DNA of 64,000 bases from Oscarella lobularis (taxonomy: Eukaryota; Porifera; Homoscleromorpha; Homosclerophorida; Oscarellidae): the NCBI RefSeq assembly GCF_947507565.1, contig NC_089191.1:124001-188000 (forward strand), written 5' to 3'. Shown here piece by piece: positions 25,779-37,671 of this stretch. The translations under genes were made by a program, and so were the position numbers. Under the pieces are notes generated by a model. It searched no databases. It worked only from the letters and a program-made list of their open reading frames with translations, and had not been told where the DNA came from. Every line of letters begins with the position of its first letter. Within the stretch, counting starts at the first letter, position 1.

Positions 25779-28271
25779 CTAGTTGAGTCTTTTTCTCTTG
25801 CTCTCGTTCTCCCATTCCCGTGCCTCTTTGGCTTTTTGCGCAAGCTCATCCTCACCCATAAGACCCTGGGGGAAAATCAATTAATTCAATTAATATTATT
25901 AATTGATTTAATTCATTAGGTACCTTTTCTTTTTCTATTACGAGTTTCGCCGTAGCCCCGTTTTCCTCACTCACAGACGCCGACACTTCGAGAACGCCGT
26001 TTTCGTCGACAGAAAACATGACGCTAATTTTAACCTAGACCCTCGATTTTTTCCAAAGAAACGCGCTAAGTTTTCTTTCTCCCATACTTGGCCTCTTGGT
26101 CTTGGTGGCAATCCGGGTAAAATAAATTTCCCTAGAAGCCTAAAAAGAGATTGAAGTTTTTATTTAATATCTCTTAATTTAATTAAAACATACCGATTCT
26201 TCTTCGTAAATTTGTCCTCACCTTCAAAAACCTTAATAAGAAACTATATTATAAAATTAAACAATATGTATCTTTCCATTTTGCCTCAACAATGGCCTTT
26301 GTTTGATTATCCTCATTATTGTAATAAATTCGCGAGTGGCTATAGGGAATGGTCGTATTTCGCGGTATGAGTACGCTCATTTTCCCGCCGGCTAATTCGA
26401 TCCCCAGACTCATAGGAGTAACATCCATCTAAAATCAATAATAAATAAAAGATTAAGAGTATCCTTGTCTTACCAAAGTCAGTCCTCCCAGTTTCTCAAA
26501 AGCAAGCTTTTCTTCATACGTTAGAGTGAGATTAGCTGCCTGTATAGCCGCTCCCATAGCAACGGCTTCATCAGGATTAATCCTCTTACTCAAAGTCTAA
26601 AAAAGAAAAAATCAATAATTAATATAATACCCCGTTAGCGCGCGATACTTTTTCCGGGAAAAAATTCTCAAGTAGCGCTTGTATTTGAGGAATTCGACTC
26701 GATCCCCCAATCAGTACGATTTCATCCACGTCGCCCTTAGAAACGCCAGCGTCCTTTAGCGCGCGTTCCACCGGAACTAAACAGCGCTCAAACAAATCAG
26801 AATTGATATCATTAAACTGATCGCGAGTGAGAGACGCGTCGAAATCTTCGCCTCCAATTAAAGCATCGACCTCAATAGAACCCTAATAAATAAATAATTA
26901 TAATCGGATTAGAAAGGGGGATATTTTTTATCTATACTTCCGTTGAGTGAGATAGGGTGTGTTTGAGTTGTTGGCACGCGTCGCGGAGTTTTTTAAGAGC
27001 CTTGGCATTCTCTAACACGTTCACATTGCCACACTTCTCCTTTACCTTATAAAATATATATCTTTGATTCTTTATATTTTTTATTTCGTTCTCTACGTAC
27101 TTGTGGTGCAAAGTATTTAACGAGATTATTGTCGAAATCTTGCCCGCCCAATTGCATGTCCCCGGACGTGCTCTTCACTTCAAACACGTGACCGTCAACA
27201 ATGAGCACAGTGACGTCAAGAGTACCACCGCCTAAATCATAGATAAGTAGCGTGCGCGGCTCATCGGACCCAGTTCCTAGGCGGAAAAAATCAATAGATA
27301 TCTATATTATTGATTTTTTGCGTTTGCCTCTTTCGAGGCCATAGGCTAGAGATGCGGCCGTTGGTTCATTGATTACGCGCTCGAGTTTGAGACCGGCAAT
27401 TGTGCAGGCGTCGATTGTAGCCTGGCGTTGAGCATCATTAAAATAAGCTAATAAATTCACAAAGGGTGTCTGTCTTCTTTATTATATATAATATATAATA
27501 ACCTGGTACTGTTACAACGACTGATTTGATCGGACTGCCGAGATAATCTTCCGCTGTTCTTTTCATTTTCATGAGAACAGCGGCCGAAATTTCTTCAGGT
27601 GTAACAATCTAAAATATAATACATAAAAATTTTAATAGAAATTCGTATGAGCCCTCCCAAACCGTTTCGACTCCACGTTTTTTCACTTTTACAGCGCAAT
27701 GTTCGCTCTCTGCCAAATCGAAAGACCACAAACTGAGAAATTCTTCAATGACGTCATCACTTCTCCTAAAAAAATAACCCGTAAGAAAAAATAGCGCGCG
27801 TGCTCACTTCACTTTACCTTCTCCCTATCATTCTCTTAGCGTCATAAATAGTGTTCTTCGGATTCCGCGACTACGCATGCGCAGAGTAAACACGAGGCGA
27901 CGAACGCTCGACTTTCTTTTCCTCACCGCTTGCGACGCCGCCGCTTCGCCGACGAGCATATCGCTCTCAGTATAAGCGACCCATGAAGGAGTCGTCCTAT
28001 GTCCCATGTTATTAGCGATGACCGTCGCTCGACCGCCTTCCCACACGGCGATGCACGAATAGGTCGTGCCTAGATCGATTCCTACGGCTGGCGAAGGCGT
28101 TTCGACGGCTTCTGACGTCTCTTTCGGTTTTTCCGCTTCGTTTTTCAGCGTCCTTGTCTCGTCTGAAGCTGCGCGCATCCTCGCGAGGCGTTCGAGGTCA
28201 TTTTTGGGGATTGGATTACGTTTTTCGAACGGGTCTCCTTCCAGATTAGCTCCTCGTTCTTCCTCTTCCAT
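25779..28271 (-). CDS. Hsp70-family chaperone with an N-terminal extension and a nearly absent C-terminal lid
   Basis: Fourteen exons: 28271-27927, 27870-27818, 27765-27663, 27608-27503, 27447-27328, 27276-27101, 27045-26938, 26882-26649, 26596-26474, 26428-26285, 26231-26194, 26139-26088, 26034-25924, 25865-25779. They give 599 aa. ATPase signatures are [24 protein letters not shown] and [16 protein letters not shown]. The substrate-binding beta part has [17 protein letters not shown]. After [20 protein letters not shown] only about 30 residues remain, with no helical lid and no EEVD tail. The charged N-terminal extension of about 68 residues has no counterpart in cytosolic Hsp70s. Two introns use GC donors (AGAG/GCAAAC and GAG/GCAAAA). 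The start is uncertain: in-frame ATGs also occur at 28331 and 28421. It converges with ENDOU (100 bp). Confidence 0.85.
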
Positions 28272-28949
28272 TTCGGGTTCTTCGCACGTGCCACGTGCAT
28301 CATTTGGCGGGCCCCGGATACAATCAATCATCAATCCAAGGTATTGTCTTATTGATTTCCCCTTTGTCAATTGTTTTGTCGTGTAGTAGTTCCTCCAATC
28401 CGACGAGGCAGACGCAGCCATCCCTCTGTGGCCAAGAGCGATAAATAGGCCATACCTCTGCAGAGGCTCTAGAGTTGCCTCCCCGCATAAGGCTGAGCAC
28501 TGGCGGGTAAATCAGTGACGCCCCTTGGAATTGCACCTGCGAGTGGACTGACATCCCAGCTGCCACTCGCAGTCCAAGGCTCGGAGCCAGGAGGTTAAAC
28601 GGGCTCATCCTCCGCGGGGGAGTCTGGAGTGACCCCACGAGTCCGTTGACTCATAAGCAGGTGCCCATCTGGCCTTACCCCATTGGGGGCGAGGGGGTGG
28701 ATGGAGGAGAGGGGAAACTATGCTTGAATTTTCTTTTACATCCGGGACTTTTATTAAATAAAATTTGACATGACTTCTCCTACTTTTCGTGCGGCCCTAT
28801 CTAGTGTTCACGCGCCTAGCTACTGGATTCACACGTCACGTGATCTAATATGCGCCTGGTCTATATATAAAAATTTAAATTATTCAATTTTCAATCCACG
28901 AGAACATTGGGACTGCAGGCTGCCACTTTGTCTCCTTCTTCACTCCTGT
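28272..28949. other. GC-rich, hairpin-forming non-coding block upstream of the Hsp70 gene
   Basis: Bases about 28390-28720 are much richer in G+C than the introns and flanks around them. They contain inverted repeats, for example CTGCGAGTGG paired with CCACTCGCAG around 28535-28575. A minus-strand ORF crosses the block in frame with the Hsp70 N-terminus but has no recognisable protein similarity. It may be 5' UTR, a transposable element fragment or structured RNA. Bases 28740-28949 are AT-rich with no feature I can name apart from a CACGTG motif. Confidence 0.35.
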
Positions 28950-29452
28950 CAAATTTGAATGAAAAACCATGAACTATAGTTCACGGTCAATTTTCGATGA
29001 AAAACCGTGAATTATAGTTCACGGTCAATTTTGAATGAAAAACCGTGAATTATAGTTCACGGTCAATTTTGATTGAAAAACCGTGAACTATAGTTCACGG
29101 TCAATTTTGATTGAAAAACCGTGAACTATAGTTCACGGTCAATTTTGAATGAAAAACCGTGAATTATAGTTCACGGTCAATTTTGGATAGAAAACCATGA
29201 ACTACAGTTCACGGTCAATTTTTGATGAAAAACCGTGAATTATAGTTCACGGTCAAATTTTGATGAAAAACCGTGAATTATAGTTCACGGTCAATTTTTG
29301 ATGAAAAACCGTGAATTATAGTTCACGGTCAATTTTGAATGAAAAACCGTGAACTATAGTTCACGGTCAATTTTGATTGAAAAACCGTGAACTATATAGT
29401 TCACGGTCAATTTTGGATGAAAAACCGTGAATTATATGTAGTTCACGGTTGC
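28950..29452. repeat. Tandem array of 13 units of about 38 bp, each centred on a 22-bp palindrome
   Basis: The unit repeats 13 times without interruption. Each contains the half-site ACCGTGAAYTA joined to its inverse TAGTTCACGGT, followed by a spacer CAATTTTGAATGAAAA that varies slightly. Units 4, 5 and 11 have the perfect palindrome. Others differ by one base (ACCGTGAAT... or ACCATGAA...). The last two units have small insertions (TATATAG, TATATGTAG) at the centre of symmetry. It is neither coding nor a CRISPR: there are no unique spacers and the context is animal. Confidence 0.95.
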
Positions 29453-29484
29453 CTACCTCGGCGATCTCCAAATAAACGCCCTAG

Positions 29485-29641
29485 ATCTTACCTTGTTTAT
29501 CGCTTGTCGACGGGCGAGAACAGCTCACACGTCCAGTGGAAGAACGCCGAGCGTCAAGAAATTTCCGAATTGGACTTTTTTTTCAACGAGAGACGTAGAC
29601 ACGAGCCAAAACCGCCGAAAAAGACTTCAAAACGTGCCTAG
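29485..29641 (+). CDS. Possible orphan terminal coding exon, unidentified
   Basis: After an acceptor-like CCCTAG at 29479-29484, an open frame of 52 codons ends at TAG (29641). The peptide starts SYLVYRLSTGENSSHVQW and ends KKTSKRA, with charged composition and codon use like the neighbouring genes. No upstream partner exon was found, because the preceding 0.5 kb is the palindromic repeat array. It may be the relic of a gene or a chance ORF. The remaining sequence to 29910 shows no gene. Confidence 0.2.
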
Positions 29642-29910
29642 CGAACGCGAGAACATCAGCTAGACTAATTCGAGCGTCGTACCCGTTCTATTCGCCGCAA
29701 GAACGCAGAGAAGCAACGGCATGGCATCATGCAGGGATCGAATAACGTAACGTGCGCTTTTTCCACTTTCTCTATCAAATACCCGTCCTATAATAATAAT
29801 AATACGTATACCTTTCGACCACGTACTAGAAAAATAATAACTTGCTGTTCAAATTGTATTTTCTGGGTCACAGAAGGGAGGGGGAGTCGAGAAAAAAAGC
29901 GTACGCTACT

Positions 29911-32900
29911 CTACTGACTTCTATAGGGAGATGTACCGGCAGCTCCTAAAGGTTTATCACTTCCTTTCGTATCTTGATCCATGTCAAATTCTCGAGCCTT
30001 GAGCCTGTAGAATCGAGTGCCAACTGGAAGCTTAAACCGGTTGTTTTTCTAAACAAATCCACCCCTCCCATTTTTTTGAATTAATTAATTAATATAGGCT
30101 CAAACCTTTTTGCATTGGCAATATTCTCTTTCTGTGACGTAAGCGAGTATCTGGGCCCTTTTTTCGGCTCCAGTACCGATTCCCAGTTTCTCAAACGAAT
30201 CAGGATGCAGGAAATAGAGCACGCCCCCTACCGTATAAGTAATGAAAGCGTCGCGCTCCGACGAAAAAACAAACAAAGCCAAATCACCAACACGAAAACT
30301 AAAACACCCAAAATTATAACTATAGATTCAATAAATTAAAATCGCTTACTCGATCAAAGCCAATTTGGGTCTCGGCTTTCCCGTGGTTGCCCTGGGCAAC
30401 GAATAAGACACTCCATTCAGAGCCAAAATCTTCAACATTTCATCAATATGTTTTTCGAGTTCCTGATGTTTAATCTCCATTTCCTGTTCGCGTCGAAGAA
30501 GTCTCTCTTCGAAGAGCTCCTTCGCTTTCTCCGCGAGATCGACGCTACGCTTCATCTCCTTCATATCCCGTTCACTCTCCATCAATTTTTTAACGACGTC
30601 ATCATCGGCGGGGGGCGTGGCTCCGTCTCGAACAACGTCTTCAAATATTTCCGATTTTTGCATGGTCATTAGTGACGTCATCTCTGCTTCGCTTGTTTCC
30701 AGCTTCTTTTCAACGCCTTCTTTGTCTCGCTTTGCGTCCTCTAAATCCACTAAAGCGTCGCTTAGTTTTCCCTCGAGACTAATCAATTTTTCGTCACGTG
30801 ATTTTTCTTCTTTTTCCATAAAGGCAAGTTGTTCTTTGAGTCGAGATATCTCGCTCTGAGATTCCTCTAAAATATTCTTTTCTTTTTTGAGCAATTTTGT
30901 GCTGGTTGTCACGTGCTCTTCTTCAATTCTCAAAATTTCGTCGTTTTTTTCTGTGAGCGTTTTTTCTAATTTCTCTAATTTCGATTTCGTTTCGGCGACT
31001 TCTGACGTCATTTCCTTAATTTTTTCTTCACTTCGAATTTTAATTTTTAATATTTCGTCGTCTTTTTGAGCCAGAACCTTCTCCAAATTCCCCATTTTTA
31101 ATTTTACCTCATCTACTTCCGCTTTAGATTGTGACGTAATCATTTGAATTTTTTCATCACTTTCAAATTTTGCTTGATTTTCCTCTTGAACTTTCTTCTC
31201 CATTTCCTTCAAACGATTTTCAAATTGCTTTCTCTGCTCAACAATCAAACGATCTTTTTCCTGATTTTCCGCCTGTAAAAGTGACACTTGTTTCAAGCTC
31301 AATTCATCAACACTTTCAACGCCACTATCTGGGTAATAGACAGCCAAAGAGGAGACGTTCGAAGAAGAAGAAGAAAATAGATGATTTGATTCTACAGGCA
31401 TCAAATCCTTTAGCTGATCAAAATAAGATTGATTAATTAGCCGGACATCTGCTCCACAAAAACGCGGCAAATCCATCTAGAAAATAAATAAATAAATAAA
31501 TAAATAAATGAGATCGAGTCGACTTACGGCAAATCTTGAAGGCAAATCCGAAATTCCCACAAATAGAGTCTGTATAAAGTGTTTGCCTAAAAGAAAGACT
31601 CATAATCTATATTAGAAATCGTATGTTTATACCTAGTTCGTCTCTGAAGTCTTCCCGTCTCTTTACTTCGTCCGTACGAGCCTTTGAAGCGACTCCAGAC
31701 ACTCCAGAAGCCCACTAAGGAATCATTAATTATTATTCATTATTTATTATTATTTGTACTTTTAAAAATTGTTCGTTGAATTGCTTTTGTCTGATCACTT
31801 CTCCCACGGATTTCAAATAGAGAATTGGAGTTCGATTTATTTCCATGACAACTTCAATCCTAATAGAATTAATTAATTAATTAATTGAGAAATAGAATTC
31901 TGATTGTGAACCTTTGTCTCGAGATTTTGACGTTTTCCAATTGGAGAACAACACGACTGTCACATTCGCAAATTTTCTTCTGCATTGCCATGAGCCAATG
32001 CATTCGCTTGTGTAAATTAATAGACAACTCCTTCTTAGCATTACCAAACCTCAACTTGCTCTGCCTACAAAAAACAATAAATAAATAACTAATTAATTAT
32101 AAAATCTCTTGCCTCAATCGTTGATAATTCTCAGCTAAACCCGGAAGCTGCGCTTCATGTGCTGCACAGAGGTCAGGAAGTATTGAGAGATCTCTTAGAG
32201 CAGCTGCCCTTTCGCCGTTCTTTCTCCATCCCTGTGCTATGTCCGACTGCTCTCGTTCCACAATGAAAATTTGTTTCAATTGCAATTCGAGTTGCTCAAA
32301 CCGTTCGTTCAATCCAGACACTTCTTTCATAGCCGGATTATCCAGCATTCCTTTGGGGAAAAATTCAAAATATATACATATATAACCCATATTATAGGAA
32401 TTTATTTTTTACCTGTAATCAATTCAGCTTGTTTCATTGTTTCTTTGAGAGTTTCTTCCGTCACGTGATTCAACGTGGATTGACAAATCAAGGATAAGTT
32501 TTCAATGGAAGATTTTGTGTCCTAAGGTAAGAGTCACGCGATTCTTTAACTAATTAATTATTTAATTACGTGTTTTGATATCCAATCAAGAAGAGTCAAC
32601 GAATTTTCTCCACATTCCAATTCTTCTTCCAAATTTTCATTTTCCGTTGATCCAATCAGAGACGCTGGAAGAGGAATTTTCCTCAGTAATTCAATCGTAA
32701 ATTGAAATCTAAAAGAGCCAAAAGTATAAATCCACGCGAAAAAATTCCAATTTAATTTCTCAAACTTGTCTATTTCCTCAACGTAACCCGACTTCATCTC
32801 CAAAAACTTTCTAAATTTAGCGCAAAAAGTCGACATCCTCTGCCCAAATAATCTATAAATAAATAAATGCATATTTAAATTTGGGCCTAGTCTTTTATCT

Positions 32901-33604
32901 TACATCCCCGTCTTTTCTAAATTCGCTAAAGCCGCATCCCATCCCATTTTCTGCATGCGCTGATCTCTCAATAAATCAGAGCATGCCTTTGAAAGTTTTG
33001 CACTCTCGCGATAAATCATCTATAATAATTATTTATTTCGAAAATTTTTTTTCTCGGGGTCTGCTAACTTGAGCCAATTGTATTCGTTCGCGTAATGTCT
33101 CCTGACAGGATCGCATCTTTTTCGTCGCGTTAAGACGACTAAGTAAGTTCCCGTCTAAAAAATTCTCCAAATTCGAGAATTAATAGGAAATTTTTCTCCG
33201 TATCTACCTGATTCGATTCGAGATGAGAGTACGAGCGAATCGCCTGAAGCCAATTCGATTGCGGACTTGTCGTAGAGAAATAGGGGACTCGTTTCCTAAA
33301 GGGGCCCCACCCCCGGATTCAACGTCTATTCGCTGAATTCACGCGTTTGACTTACTGTTCCCGTGTTGTAACTAGCTACTTTGGCGTCGCTATCCAAAAC
33401 CAAGCCTTGGGAAGTTAAGAGAACCTGTTTCTCAACGGAAATTCGAACTTCCTCAGCCAAAGCGAGTTGGAGTTGAAATACGCTGGCAAAACACGCCAAA
33501 ATAGCTTCGATAGCGTAGCGAAAAGCAATCTCTTACTCTCCCATGGCATGTTTGATGTCCAGTTGGACCAAATGGCCCGGGTTTACAAGAAAAATCGTCA
33601 GCAT
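29911..33604 (-). CDS. RB1CC1: RB1-inducible coiled-coil protein 1 / FIP200 (ATG11-like autophagy scaffold)
   Basis: Sixteen exons give 969 aa (human 1594): 33604-33537, 33482-33356, 33295-33208, 33154-33069, 33019-32904, 32852-32766, 32708-32570, 32521-32413, 32350-32113, 32064-31912, 31859-31760, 31714-31633, 31586-31528, 31476-30350, 30298-30106, 30048-29911. The N-terminus is a ubiquitin-like fold (MLTIFLVNPGHLVQLDIKHA). The middle has LRDLSILPDLCAAHEAQLPG, as in vertebrates. Exon 14 encodes a coiled coil of about 300 residues. The C-terminal Claw domain reads VGDLALFVFSSERDAF, GVLYFLHPDSFEKLGI, EREYCQCKK and FKLPVGTRFYRLKA. FIP200 scaffolds the ULK1 complex and binds cargo receptors in autophagosome formation. 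Intron 9 uses a GC donor (TTGAG/GCAAGA). It shares a 226-bp divergent promoter region with USH1C. Confidence 0.93.
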
Positions 33605-33830
33605 TCGCTTTCGATGGGCTCCAAGTCGACTTGAAGTACACTAAACGTGGTTCGGGACGATGTCGCAAGTTGCCAAGTGACGTCAGACCATTGCAAGGCA
33701 GTTCTAAACGAGATATGCGCGATCAACACTTTAATGACGTCACGATGACTCAGGGGCGTGTACCCGATCTTTTAATAGGTTTTGCGTAATTCGTGGACCT
33801 CCCGGATAGGGGCGGAGTTTCGTTATAGCC

Positions 33831-36286
33831 ATGAATTCGACTCCAGAGCCTTCAGCTCCTGATAAGAAAAGAGCTGCAAAGGAATTCAAAGCCAAGGCAA
33901 AATACAATTCAAATAGATATCTCGTTTTCACATAAATTCAAGGTGGTAAAAGTCATTGACGATGAGGGAGATAGAGACGCGCTATTTGAAGCACTGCGTG
34001 ATTACCAGGGGTAGGAGCAAAGTGATAAATCCAAGCTACAACATCAAGTGGGCGTTTTCTTAGAACGTGGGCAATCGACTCGCTGATGACAACACTGGAG
34101 CAAATTCTAAACGAGCCAAATCGTCTTCAGTTATACAGCGTAATTCGGTAAGGACACAAAAGTGGACTCAAAGTGACCGGGGGTACTGTACATACTCAGG
34201 GACTTGATCCCGCCTCGAGATCAAGAAGCGTTCGACGAATTAGCACCGGTTGTTCCGAGGTGCCGCCGCCCACCGCGCATTTTATGGCACTCGCTCTATA
34301 GATCCTAATCTAGTGGCGTCATTCGAAAAGTTCACGTATCTCACAACGGACACGAGCCTTTGGGATTTACGGTCACCGGAGGAATGGAATACAAGTTGGG
34401 TTTCTATGTTACGGACGTGCAACAGCCCTCAAAGGCGTCAGCTGCAGGGATAATGGTATACAGTACTCTGGGCTATGTTTAGGAACGCCCTATACTTTGT
34501 TTTCTAGACTGGGGACTGCCTTATTAGCCTCAATGGTTGCGATATATCAAGTCTGACTCACAAGGAAGTCATTCAGTTTATAAAGAATAAAAGAGAATTG
34601 GCTCTCTATTTGAAAAGTAGCAATTTCGCGAAACGATATAGGGAATTATTCAATATAACGATTCTTTAGCTGGGGGACTAATACCAGAACAAGGGTAAAA
34701 GGGAGTCCAATCTATTTTATCTATTCAATATTCCATGCAGGTCAAAGGATGAACCAATCAGCTGGAAAACTCTAAAGAAGGATGACGTACAAACGAAGGA
34801 ACGCAAGGTAAATTAACTAAGTCCATGCGAAGGAGAAAAGACTTTTTATTAATTAATAGAATTCTGTCGTTCGCGAAATGCACGCACGTGATCCCACGGC
34901 CCTAGGAACGGACGAACGACGCGTTCAAATGCACGTGGAATCGGGAAAACCAATTGGATGCAGGTAAGGGGAGAAAAGAACTTGAAGGACAACCATACTA
35001 TCTATCTATCTATTGAACTTAGCCTACGAGGTGGAATACAACATAAAATGGGAATATTTGTAGCTGACGTACAGCCGGGAACACTGGCTGATAAAGTCGG
35101 TCTACAGGTTATTAGATGGGATCATTAATTATGTGCGTAACCCTCTTCTGTTTTTATAGAATGGTGATCAAATACTTTCCGTCAATGACATCAGTTTTCT
35201 TCGAATAGCGCACGCACAGGTAAAATTTAAAAATAATTTTTTTGGAGAGGAAGTGGACTATTTTCTCGTAGGCAATCGCCGTTATAAAATCAAGCCCATT
35301 TCTAATCATGACCGTAAAATCGCCTAAGGTATCATCCGGGTCCCACGTCAATTATAATTGAATTTGACTATTTTTAGCATACAAAACCGCGAGAACCGGC
35401 AGAACCTCTTAATCCCAATATAACATTTGGTCTTCCTGATCAACAAAAGAGAAAAGAAAAAGAAAAAGAAGAAGAACCGCTTTCTTTACCGCCCATAAAG
35501 AAAGCGGCTCCTGGACTGGCTTTAGGATCAGGTACAGAAATAATTAAAATACAGTTATTTATTATATTATTCTATTTTTAGGATTTTCTGCTGAAGCTTT
35601 TCCTGATTTGGATAACGTTGATTTTTCTAAGCATTACGGTTCAGTCCGGGAAAGTATCTATTCACTGGGATCAGACGATTACGATCACGTGAGTACAGCA
35701 GAAGTCGAAAGGAGAAGAATCAGCAGAAAATCATCAGCAGCGAGCATGCGCAGAGTCACCCAAAACGTAGACAAAAAATCGCAATAAAAATAAAATTAAA
35801 ATTGATTATGTTAGTTTGATGAGGAAATTCTCAATGGACGAGAAGCTCAAGAGTATCACATCCTCAAAGTCAATAAATAATTTGGGGATGTCACGTGTGA
35901 ATTATGGTTATTTTTCCACTAGATGGGACCCCTGGGAATTAGTATCGAAGGCGGAAAAGATCGAGGGGGCCCAGTGAAAATACATTCACTCGATCCGGAT
36001 GGAATTATAGCGCAACAAAGTAACTAAAATTAAAAAACCCGTATGAAACCTTAATAAATGATTTTTCTCCTCAAGGCACGATTCTTCCGGGTATGGAGAT
36101 TCTCAAAATCAATGAACACAGTCTCGTTCACGTGACCCACGAAGAAGCCGTAGCCATTCTCAAGGAAACAGAAGAAAATGACGAGGTGAATAAAATCAAA
36201 TTCTAAATTTCAATCTATTGCTAATTGACGCGTACACGTAGGACGAAATTGACGTGACGATTGCCACATCAAATATAGAACATTAA
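33831..36286 (+). CDS. USH1C: Harmonin-like PDZ scaffold (USH1C)
   Basis: Eighteen exons give 497 aa: 33831-33896, 33943-34010, 34064-34147, 34200-34259, 34314-34455, 34508-34616, 34670-34694, 34741-34807, 34860-34963, 35023-35107, 35160-35219, 35272-35328, 35378-35531, 35582-35688, 35815-35868, 35923-36019, 36076-36185, 36242-36286. The N-terminal harmonin domain carries LMTTLEQILNEPNRLQLY. PDZ1 (GHEPLGFTVTGGMEYKLGFY), the linker TGGLIPEQGSKDEPISWK (compare human GLIPVKSSPDEPLTWQ), PDZ2 (GGIQHKMGIFVADVQPGTLA) and a third PDZ (MGPLGISIEGGKD) follow. Harmonin bundles cadherins and myosins at microvilli and stereocilia; a role here is inferred. Intron 1 uses a GC donor (AAG/GCAAAA). Exon 7 is only 25 nt. 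Its stop is 18 bp from that of ARMC1. Confidence 0.88.
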
Positions 36287-36304
36287 TAGTTAATTTTAAT
36301 TTTT

Positions 36305-37517
36305 TTACCAGTACAATGATTTGGCAAGATATCCACTCACCGTACCAAACCAACTGCTTGACTTATTCGCCGACGATTCCTTCTCAGGACGCGCGAGAGC
36401 CTAAAAAATAAATTATTAATAATCAATTAATCTTATAATATTTATTGACTGTTTTGTTTTCTTCCATGTCGGCTAGATCCGGTTCCGGGAGGTATTCCGG
36501 GTCATTCTTCGGTTCGGATTCGAATTGATTTGGACGCGAATCGTAGGAGAGAGTCATCTAAATTCAATTTTAATTAAATAATCACGTGATTATGTATCTT
36601 CGAGTGAGCACTTCTTCGCCCGTTTGCTTTCGAATGACTTGCTCCGCGTGCATGATCTTACTCGACGAAATCGCTTCACACAAAGCCTATAATAAATAAT
36701 AAATAGTCACGTGATCCCATCTCAGATAATTAATAGTCACGTGATTATTTTTCAAATATTTAATTACTTAATTAATTAATAGTCACGTGATTATATAATT
36801 AATTGTTTCTCTTACGCTTGGTTTGACTTCTTTCTTTGCTCTCACTGTGCATCGCTTCTTTGCCATGTTGAAAGTAAAGCTGATTACGCCGGAAACGGAG
36901 AGCAATTTTTCCTCAGCAATTCGACGACACGTCTAAAATAAATAATAAATAAATAAATAAATATTTATTTATTTATTTTTGCGGACTGACTTCGTCCATG
37001 AGTCCCTTGACTTGGAGAACGTATTGCTTAACTTTTTTTATCGACGAAGCAATAGCTCCGTCAGATGGGCACAATTTCGTGTGAACTGCTGATGCTAAGT
37101 CTCGCGTTCTTTTCGCCGATTTTTCGCTGGACACCACCCACGATAATTATTTCAATTACGATTCTAGACCGGTCTTACCTTTTCATAATCGTTTGGAGAC
37201 TGATTACCATTCCCAATTCCGTTTTCATGGCGTTGTGATTGGTCGGAGTCTTTGCGAGTAAATACAGAGCCTAGATGCCTTCGAATTGGTCGTTTATTGC
37301 AGCGAATAGTAAAATCGAACCTCCAGTGCCGTGTTGACGACTTTCTCGTCATCGTTGTCGAGGAAAAGAACGAGACTTTGAAGGCTGCTTTGATCCTGGA
37401 CGAAAATGTCTTCGATTTTCGCCTCCGAGGGCGCGTTCTTACCTTCGCGATGGTCGATCGGTTGCGCGGATCGGCGGCGAGCTCGCGAAGATGCTGTACG
37501 ACGGAGAGAACGTCCAT
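36305..37517 (-). CDS. ARMC1: Armadillo repeat-containing protein 1
   Basis: Exons 37517-37443, 37395-37321, 37270-37179, 37126-36991, 36932-36816, 36686-36612, 36557-36450 and 36400-36305 give 257 aa (human 282). MDVLSVVQHLRELAADPRNR matches the vertebrate [20 protein letters not shown]. Later come SLQSLVLFLDNDDEKVV, SVSGVISFTFNMAKKRC, RKQTGEEMTLSYDS and the terminal GYLAKSLYW, like human FLSRSFYW. ARMC1 is a cytosolic and outer-mitochondrial-membrane protein linked to mitochondrial distribution and the MICOS/MIB complexes. Three or four introns carry the motif TCACGTGA (36580-36790). It diverges from MTFR with 154 bp between start codons. Confidence 0.92.
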
Positions 37518-37671
37518 TCTTCGCTTCGGGTGCCGTTACACTTCTTCAAACGTCTGCTGCGTCTACGATTGGACGATGACGGAGCCACGTGACAAATCGC
37601 CGCGTAACGATTCGTCGCTTCCAGTCACGTGAAGACGCGTTCAAACAACCGAAGGGAAAGGAAGCATCGCG

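Noticed and set aside
28324-28638. 104-codon minus-strand ORF upstream of the Hsp70 gene
   Set aside because: It lies in the hairpin-rich block, shows low-complexity composition and no family similarity. It is better explained as 5' UTR or element sequence.
28950-29452. CRISPR array
   Set aside because: Spacers are not unique but part of the same repeat unit, units are palindromic throughout, and the genome is animal.
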